Positions 7,836-12,766 of a stretch of 12,766 bases of DNA are shown piece after piece. The position numbers were made by a program, and so were the translations under genes. The notes beneath the pieces are model-generated. The model had not been told where the DNA came from, searched no databases, and worked only from the letters and a program-made list of their open reading frames with translations. The stretch comes from JBBIII01 sp037446575 (GTDB lineage Bacteria > Bacteroidota > Ignavibacteria > UBA10030): the NCBI GenBank assembly GCA_037446575.1, contig JBBIII010000070.1, forward strand, positions 1 through 12,766, read 5' to 3'. Positions within the stretch are counted from its first letter, which is position 1, and every line of letters starts with the position of its first letter.

Positions 7836-8975
7836 ATGAAAAATGTAATATTTATTTTAATTATTTTGGTTTTATCGCTTCTAATTATAAGTTGTCAAAC
7901 TACAAAAAAGATACCTTTGACGATGGAAAAAATTATTTATGGTAAGTTGCAAGATGGTAGGGAAGTTCTTCAATTTACTATGAAGAACACTGCTGGAGTA
8001 GAAGTAAAAATTATTAATTATGGAGCGATTGTAACATCGCTTAAAGTTCCAGATCGAAATGGAAAGTTGGAAGATGTTGTGCTTGGATACGATTCTTTAC
8101 AGGGCTATGTTGAAGATAAAGCTTATCTTGGAGCTATAGTCGGCAGATACGGCAACCGGATAGGCAAGGGAAAATTTAAATTAGATGGAAAAGAATATCA
8201 ACTAACAATAAACGATGGTGTCAATCATCTTCACGGCGGAAAGGTCGGTTACAATAAAGTATTGTGGGATGCAAAAGTTGTATCTGATACAGGCGAGCCA
8301 TCGCTTGCTTTAACTTATGTAAGTCCGGATGGCGAAGAAGGGTATCCCGGAACCGTAACGCTTACGGTTACTTATACGCTTACAAACAACAATGAGTTAA
8401 AAATTGAATACAAAGGAACAACGGATAAACCAACGATTCTTAATCCAACACATCATTCTTATTTCAATTTAACTGGCTCGCCGACAAATACAATATTGGA
8501 TCATCAACTAACAATAGAAGCCGATACTTATACGCCAGTTGATAAAGGATTGATTACAACCGGTAAAATTGTATCGGTAGAAAAAACGCCTTTGGATTTT
8601 CGCACTTTCACTGCAATTGGCGCTCGAATAAACGATAAATTTGAGCAACTGATTTTTGGCAAAGGATATGACCACAATTGGGTTTTAAAAAATTATGATG
8701 GCAAAGTCCGAAAAGTAACAGAACTATACGAACCGACAAGCGGACGGCTAATGACGGTTTATTCCGATCAACCGGGTATGCAGTTTTATTCAGGCAATTT
8801 TCTTGACGGCACAATAAAGGGTAAAAGTGGAATCGCTTATCAGTTAAGAACCGGATTGTGTTTAGAAGCGCAATGCTATCCCGATTCTCCTAATAAGCCA
8901 AAATTTCCGACAGTTGTTCTTAAATCGGGAGATGTTTATCAGCAAACGACAATTTATCAATTCTCAACTAAATGA
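7836..8975 (+). CDS. galM: Aldose 1-epimerase (mutarotase), lipoprotein form
   Basis: Aldose 1-epimerase interconverts alpha and beta anomers of free aldoses such as glucose, galactose, xylose and arabinose. The product has 379 residues, about 30 more than cytoplasmic GalM, the excess being an N-terminal lipoprotein signal (hydrophobic 4-18, lipobox I-I-S-C with Cys20, Gln at +2). Mutarotase landmarks: NYGAIVTSLKVPD (61-73), GRYGNRI (103-109), NHLHGG (130-135, candidate acid/binding His133), NPTHHSYFNLTG (203-214, candidate catalytic His207), YDHNW (278-282) and LCLEAQCYPDSPN (341-353, candidate base Glu344). All expected active-site positions are present, so it should be active in the envelope. 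It starts 18 bases after the GH115 stop with AAAGGA before ATG, and probably shares its transcript. Only the location is atypical, not the fold. Confidence 0.94.
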   Translation: MKNVIFILIILVLSLLIISCQTTKKIPLTMEKIIYGKLQDGREVLQFTMKNTAGVEVKIINYGAIVTSLKVPDRNGKLEDVVLGYDSLQGYVEDKAYLGAIVGRYGNRIGKGKFKLDGKEYQLTINDGVNHLHGGKVGYNKVLWDAKVVSDTGEPSLALTYVSPDGEEGYPGTVTLTVTYTLTNNNELKIEYKGTTDKPTILNPTHHSYFNLTGSPTNTILDHQLTIEADTYTPVDKGLITTGKIVSVEKTPLDFRTFTAIGARINDKFEQLIFGKGYDHNWVLKNYDGKVRKVTELYEPTSGRLMTVYSDQPGMQFYSGNFLDGTIKGKSGIAYQLRTGLCLEAQCYPDSPNKPKFPTVVLKSGDVYQQTTIYQFSTK

Positions 8976-8995
8976 AATAATAAGGAGAACTTTTC

Positions 8996-10756
8996 ATGGG
9001 CACATTACACGCGTTAGATTGGATTCTTATTTTACTTTATTTTGTTCTTGTCTTTGGTATTGCATGGTGGGCGTACTTAAAAGAGAAAAAATCGAAAACA
9101 TCAAGCGAGTATTTTTTAGCGGGACGTAATCTTGGGTGGTGGATAATTGGCGCCGCTATTTTCTCTTCTAATATTGGTTCTGAACATCTTGTCGGACTCG
9201 CCGGAACAGGAGCTACAGACGGTGTTGCAATGGCGCATTACGAATTGCACGCTTGGTGCCTTTTAGTTTTAGCATGGGTTATGGTGCCATTTTATATGCG
9301 CTCAAAAGTTTTTACGATGCCCGAATTTTTAGAGAGAAGATACTCATCGGTCAATCGTACAGTATTGTCTGTCATTTCTCTTGTAGCTTATGTTTTGACA
9401 AAATTAGCCGTAGGTATTTTTGCAGGCGGAGTTGTTTTTGCCGCTTTAATGCCCGAAGTTCAAATCGGTCCATTTAATAGCTTTTGGGTTGGTTCTTTCC
9501 TTGTTGTAATAATGACTGGAATTTATACTGTTTTAGGAGGAATGCGTGCTGTAGCTTATACATCTGCAATACAAACAGTAATTATTGTCATCGGCTCAGC
9601 TTTGGTAACTTTTTTTGGATTAAAAATAATAGGTGGATGGAATGCGCTTTATGAGATTTGCGGTTCAGAAATGTTCAATCTATGGAAACCGATTGTACCG
9701 CCTAATGTAGAAGCGTCTTGGGCGCCGGTTAAAGAAGCTGGAAAAATGGCATGGTACTTCAATAGTAATTATCCGTGGATAGGCATGCTTTTCTGCGCGC
9801 CGATTATTGGTTTGTGGTACTGGTGCACCGATCAATATATAGTTCAACGAGCATTGAGCGCACAAAACGAACAAGACGCGCGTCGCGGCTCAATTTGCGC
9901 CGGCTTTTTAAAGCTTCTTCCTGTTTTCATTTTTATTATTCCCGGTATGATTGCATTTGCAATTGCAAAAAGCGGAGCAATTCCTGAAATACAACAGCAA
10001 TTGTTCGATGCTCAAGGCGTGTTGATAAACGAAAACGCCCAGCAAGCTTTTCCACTTTTGGTCGCGCACGTGTTGCCTATCGGTCTACGCGGAATAGTTG
10101 TTGCTGGTCTTCTTGCCGCGCTTATGAGTTCTTTAGCAGGCGCGTTCAACGCATCAGCCGCTTTATTCACTATTGATTTTTATTCTAAGATTAAACCGAA
10201 CGCCTCTCAAGAACAATTAGTTTGGATTGGCAGATTAGCTACAATGGTTATGGTAGTTATTGCATTGTTCTGGATTCCAATTATTCAAGGAGGCAGAGGA
10301 TTATACGATTATTTGCAAGGCGTTCAAGCTTACTTAGCTCCGCCAATTTTTGTCGTATTTTTCTTCGGCGTCTTCAATAAGCGTTTAAATGCAAAAGGGT
10401 GCTTGTGGGCTTTAATTACTGGTTTTGCTATGGGATTATTTAGACTTGCTGTTGATACGCCGGTTAAATTAATTACAAATTTCAGTTATCCTGAAGGTTC
10501 ATTTTTCTGGATTGTTAATAACATCTTCTTCCAATATTATAGCTTGTTAATTTTCCTAGTTAGTATTGCGGTGATGTTTGTTGTAAGTTATATGACAAAA
10601 CAACCTGACTACGAGAAAATAAGCGGCTTAACTTATGGCACTAGAACTGAGGAAGATAAAAAATCATCAAGAGCAACATGGAATAAGTGGGATGTTGTAG
10701 GTTCTGCGGCTATTCTATTAATTATTCTTGGTGCATATCTTTACTTTACTGGATAA
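8996..10756 (+). CDS. SGLT-type sodium/sugar symporter (SSS family)
   Basis: The 586-residue inner-membrane protein belongs to the sodium:solute symporter family and most resembles vertebrate SGLT and Vibrio vSGLT sugar carriers. SSNIGSEHLVGLAGTG (57-72) matches the SGLT substrate/sodium helix; Asn59 and His64 fall where human SGLT1 has Asn78 and His83, and Glu83 (AHYELHAW) where it has Glu102. LWYWCTDQYIVQRALSA (273-289) and GFLKLLPVFIFIIPGMIAF (303-321, Lys306) are close to the human sequence. Gln441 (YLQGVQAYLAPP) sits at the distance of the sugar-binding Gln457 of SGLT1. Ser378-Ser379 lie in the Na2-site helix ALMSSLAGAFNAS. Around 14 hydrophobic segments can be traced. It follows the mutarotase by 20 bases with AAGGAG before ATG. 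A monosaccharide substrate is well supported; which one (arabinose, xylose, galactose, glucose) cannot be read from sequence. Confidence 0.93.
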   Translation: MGTLHALDWILILLYFVLVFGIAWWAYLKEKKSKTSSEYFLAGRNLGWWIIGAAIFSSNIGSEHLVGLAGTGATDGVAMAHYELHAWCLLVLAWVMVPFYMRSKVFTMPEFLERRYSSVNRTVLSVISLVAYVLTKLAVGIFAGGVVFAALMPEVQIGPFNSFWVGSFLVVIMTGIYTVLGGMRAVAYTSAIQTVIIVIGSALVTFFGLKIIGGWNALYEICGSEMFNLWKPIVPPNVEASWAPVKEAGKMAWYFNSNYPWIGMLFCAPIIGLWYWCTDQYIVQRALSAQNEQDARRGSICAGFLKLLPVFIFIIPGMIAFAIAKSGAIPEIQQQLFDAQGVLINENAQQAFPLLVAHVLPIGLRGIVVAGLLAALMSSLAGAFNASAALFTIDFYSKIKPNASQEQLVWIGRLATMVMVVIALFWIPIIQGGRGLYDYLQGVQAYLAPPIFVVFFFGVFNKRLNAKGCLWALITGFAMGLFRLAVDTPVKLITNFSYPEGSFFWIVNNIFFQYYSLLIFLVSIAVMFVVSYMTKQPDYEKISGLTYGTRTEEDKKSSRATWNKWDVVGSAAILLIILGAYLYFTG

Positions 10757-10782
10757 TATTTTTGAATGTATGTTGAGTTGTT

Positions 10783-10815
10783 TCATCGTTCCTGAACTCG
10801 GTTTGGGAACGATGA
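10783..10815 (+). repeat. 33-base intercistronic hairpin
   Basis: Between the symporter and araB, a 15-base arm pairs with the following arm around a 3-base TCG loop. The outer 10 bases (TCATCGTTCC with GGAACGATGA) pair perfectly; the inner five include two G-U pairs that are allowed only in plus-strand RNA. No T-run follows directly, so it is not a classic terminator. It may be a REP-type element that tunes mRNA stability or partial read-through into araB. Confidence 0.7.
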
Positions 10816-10818
10816 CGC

Positions 10819-10824
10819 TATAAT
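10819..10824 (+). promoter_or_regulatory. Possible -10 box before araB
   Basis: A perfect TATAAT lies 26 bases before the araB ATG, just after the hairpin. No recognisable -35 box is found 16-18 bases upstream (that span is the hairpin itself), so an independent araB promoter is only possible. AAGG (10836-10839), 11 bases before the ATG, is the likely ribosome binding site. Confidence 0.25.
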
Positions 10825-10850
10825 TTTAAACATTTAAGGTTAATAAACTT

Positions 10851-12548
10851 ATGAGTAAATATGTAATTGGATTAGATTTTGGAACGAACTCTTGTCGTTC
10901 TTTAATTGTAGATGTGGCAAATGGTAAAGAATTAGCAAGCCACGTTTTTCCTTATCCCTCTGGAAAATCCGGTGTGATAATTGATTTTGCCGATCCACAT
11001 TTGGCGCGGCAAAATCCTGCCGATTACATCAAAGCAATAGAAGTTGCAATAAAAGGATCATTAAGAAAAGCAAAATTAATAAAGAAGAATTTTTCTGCGG
11101 CGGATATTATCGGTATCGGCGTAGATACAACTGGAAGCAGTCCAATGCCTGTGGATGAAAAAGGGGTTCCGTTATGCTTTGACAAAAAATTTAAAAAAAA
11201 TCCGGCGGCAATGGTTTGGCTATGGAAAGATCACACAAGTTTTGCAGAAGCCGCGCAAATTACAGAACTTGCATCAAAAATACGCCCGCAATATTTAGCA
11301 AAGATAGGAGGGACATACTCTTCCGAGTGGTGGTGGAGTAAAATTCTACATTGCAAAAATACTGCGCCGGAGGTATTTAACACGGCATATAGTTGGGTAG
11401 AAATATGCGATTGGATTCCGGCGCTTTTAATTGGAGAATTAAATCCAACAAAAATAAAAAGAAGCGTTTGCGCCGCCGGTCATAAAGCTATGTACAACTC
11501 ATCTTGGCATGGCTTGCCGGATAAAGAATTTTTAGATGCACTTTCTCCTGAATTAGGAAATTTGCGCGATCGTTTATACAATGAAGCTTACACCGCAGAA
11601 AATCTTGCCGGCTATCTTTCTACAGAATGGGCAAAAAAACTTGGACTCTCGACAAAAGTTGCAGTCGCTGTAGGAGCTTTTGATGCGCATATGGGAGCGG
11701 TCGGAGCCGGAGTTAAAATTGGTACGCTCGTTAAAATTGTCGGTACAAGCACTTGCGATGTTATGATTCATCCTCATTCTGAAAAGTTGAACGACATACC
11801 CGGAGTCTGCGGAATCGTAGATGGCTCTGTCCGCGATGGCTACTTCGGAATCGAAGCCGGACAATCCGGTGTTGGCGATATTTTTTTATGGTTTGTTGAT
11901 AATTTGGTACCGGATAAGTATGGAAAGACTCAAGAAGAAAAATTCAAAACCCTCGAAAAACAAGCCGTTAAACTTAAACCGGGAGAAATTGGATTGCTCG
12001 CATTGGATTGGAACAACGGCAACCGAACAATTCTTGTTGATGTCCGCTTAACAGGATTACTTGTTGGGCAAACGCTTCACACTCAACCGCATGAAATTTA
12101 CAGAGCGCTTATGGAAGCAACCGGATTTGGCGCGCTTGCGATAATTGACCGAATCGAAGAATACGGAGTGAAAGTAGAAGAAGTTGTGAATTGCGGCGGC
12201 TTGGCAATTAAAAATAAACTGCTGATGCAAATCTATGCAGATATAACAGGTCGCCCAATGAAAATTTCACGTAGCGAACAGACTCCCGCCCTCGGTGCCG
12301 GAATATTCGCGGCTGTGGCGGCTGGTAAAAATATAGGCGGCTACGATTCAGTTGATGAAGCGCAAAGCGCAATGACCGGAATGGGCAAGGTTTATCATCC
12401 AATTCCAGAAAATCATGAAATCTATAAAAAACTTTACATGCTTTATAAACAATTGCACGATGCTTATGGAACTAAGGATTGGCACGGCAATATGTATAAT
12501 GTTATGAAAGAATTAATGGCAATACGTGATGGCGTTACTCGTTCCTAA
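10851..12548 (+). CDS. araB: Ribulokinase
   Basis: AraB phosphorylates L-ribulose with ATP to L-ribulose 5-phosphate, the second step of L-arabinose breakdown in the cytoplasm. The 565-residue product matches the usual length (E. coli 566). It has the FGGY-kinase phosphate loop GLDFGTNSCRS (7-17), the ribulokinase block VDTTGSSPMPVD (91-102), WKDHT (125-129), GGTYSSEWWWSKI (153-165), DWIPALLIG (187-195) and CAAGHK (207-212). The candidate catalytic base Asp278 is in VGAFDAHMGAVGAG (274-287), the second phosphate motif GTSTCDV is at 298-304, GQSGVGDIFLWF at 337-348, and the adenosine-side motifs are NCGGLAIKN (447-455) and TPALGAGIFAAVAAG (478-492). The TTGSSPMP and GGTYSSEWWWSK blocks favour ribulokinase over xylulokinase or gluconokinase. 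It follows the symporter by 94 bases. araA and araD are not in the window. Confidence 0.96.
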   Translation: MSKYVIGLDFGTNSCRSLIVDVANGKELASHVFPYPSGKSGVIIDFADPHLARQNPADYIKAIEVAIKGSLRKAKLIKKNFSAADIIGIGVDTTGSSPMPVDEKGVPLCFDKKFKKNPAAMVWLWKDHTSFAEAAQITELASKIRPQYLAKIGGTYSSEWWWSKILHCKNTAPEVFNTAYSWVEICDWIPALLIGELNPTKIKRSVCAAGHKAMYNSSWHGLPDKEFLDALSPELGNLRDRLYNEAYTAENLAGYLSTEWAKKLGLSTKVAVAVGAFDAHMGAVGAGVKIGTLVKIVGTSTCDVMIHPHSEKLNDIPGVCGIVDGSVRDGYFGIEAGQSGVGDIFLWFVDNLVPDKYGKTQEEKFKTLEKQAVKLKPGEIGLLALDWNNGNRTILVDVRLTGLLVGQTLHTQPHEIYRALMEATGFGALAIIDRIEEYGVKVEEVVNCGGLAIKNKLLMQIYADITGRPMKISRSEQTPALGAGIFAAVAAGKNIGGYDSVDEAQSAMTGMGKVYHPIPENHEIYKKLYMLYKQLHDAYGTKDWHGNMYNVMKELMAIRDGVTRS

Positions 12549-12559
12549 ATGCAATTGGC

Positions 12560-12609
12560 AAGGAGTAAAAATGAATGAGATTGACCTTTCCTCTCAATCC
12601 CAAACTTAG
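12560..12609 (+). pseudogene. Orphan ribosome binding site and 12-codon reading frame, possible gene remnant
   Basis: A consensus Shine-Dalgarno AAGGAG (12560-12565) stands 5 bases before ATG at 12571, the best-spaced such signal in the window, only 11 bases after the araB stop. The frame reads MNEIDLSSQSQT and then meets TAG (12607-12609). Beyond the TAG the same frame stays open for 29 more codons to TGA at 12697-12699, but most of that lies in the palindromic element. It may be the stump of a lost operon gene, a tiny leader peptide, or chance. No family is recognisable. Confidence 0.35.
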
Positions 12610-12641
12610 TTTAGCGAGGTAGACCAAAAAGTAAGAAATAT

Positions 12642-12720
12642 TGTCATTCCCACTTGTCCGCCTTTGGAGGAAATGTTTTTACCCCGTAAAACGGGGTGAA
12701 TTGGGAATCTTGGAATGACA
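12642..12720. repeat. 79-base compound palindrome (REP/BIME-like)
   Basis: The ends TGTCATTCC (12642-12650) and GGAATGACA (12712-12720) are perfect 9-base inverted repeats. They enclose two further hairpins: TCCGCC-TTT-GGAGGA (12657-12671, one mismatch) and ACCCCGT-AAA-ACGGGGT (12681-12697, perfect 7-base stem). The whole can fold as a closed three-way junction. An alternative pairing, ATTCCCA (12646-12652) with TGGGAAT (12702-12708), overlaps the outer stem. No T-run follows the inner stems, so these are not intrinsic terminators. GTCATTCC-ended palindromes are common as dispersed intergenic repeats. Confidence 0.65.
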
Positions 12721-12730
12721 GATGAGCTTG

Positions 12731-12743
12731 ATGTCTGACACTT
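12731..12743. repeat. 13-base REP-like repeat, right copy
   Basis: ATGTCTGACACTT is the exact reverse complement of 18-30. It lies 10 bases after the compound palindrome and so extends a cluster of palindromic repeats downstream of araB. Confidence 0.45.
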
Positions 12744-12766
12744 GCCTCAGAATTAGCAACGAGAAG

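Noticed and set aside
12681..12697. ACCCCGT-AAA-ACGGGGT hairpin as intrinsic terminator of the araB operon
   Set aside because: The T-run is before the stem, not after it, on the plus strand, and the minus strand has A residues after the stem.
1..12766. Defence island, prophage, CRISPR array, tRNA or rRNA genes
   Set aside because: None of the proteins or repeats fits these; the only repeats are short gene-end palindromes, and all long frames are explained by metabolic or housekeeping families.

Overview
This is an AT-rich bacterial chromosomal window with seven clear full-length protein genes and one small lipoprotein gene. No RNA genes, insertion sequences, phage genes or CRISPR arrays were seen. 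The gene mix suggests a Gram-negative saccharolytic bacterium of the Bacteroidota/Chlorobiota/Ignavibacteriota (FCB) assemblage, with an Ignavibacteria-like organism my best guess. The reasons are the short lipoprotein whose mature end begins Cys-Tyr-Thr-Gln, the DUF1385-prfA pair, the long RlhA-type U32 protein, and a vertebrate-SGLT-like sugar symporter. This is inference from gene content; a 16S gene or marker-protein search would be needed to fix it.

Left part (1-4260), housekeeping. On the minus strand a DUF1385/YqhQ-type membrane protein gene is followed 15 bases later by prfA (release factor 1). The pair probably starts from a strong sigma70-like promoter placed so close to the ATG that the message would be almost leaderless. 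Divergently, a U32-family protein of the RlhA (23S rRNA C2501 hydroxylation) type runs on the plus strand and ends at a plausible intrinsic terminator. All three point to translation or ribosome and envelope upkeep.

Middle (4261-4871). A small proline-rich lipoprotein gene of unknown function lies on the minus strand, divergent from the sugar locus, with a 239-base intergenic region between them.

Right part (4872-12548), a plus-strand sugar-use cluster. It encodes an exported GH115 alpha-glucuronidase, a lipoprotein form of aldose 1-epimerase, an SGLT-type sodium/sugar symporter and ribulokinase (AraB). The first three genes are 18 and 20 bases apart; araB follows after 94 bases that hold a 33-base hairpin. 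Together they fit stripping of (4-O-methyl)glucuronic acid from glucurono(arabino)xylan outside the cytoplasm, anomer conversion at the membrane, sodium-driven uptake, and phosphorylation of L-ribulose made from L-arabinose. AraA, AraD, any SusC/SusD pair and a regulator are not in this window.

Right end (12549-12766). This stretch has no intact gene but is rich in structure: a good Shine-Dalgarno and ATG opening only a 12-codon reading frame (possibly the remains of a further operon gene), then a 79-base compound palindrome. After that comes a 13-base sequence that occurs inverted next to prfA at the other end of the window. I found no convincing new biological system; the most unusual items are the envelope-anchored mutarotase, the intercistronic hairpin, and the decayed gene start with nested palindromes after araB.
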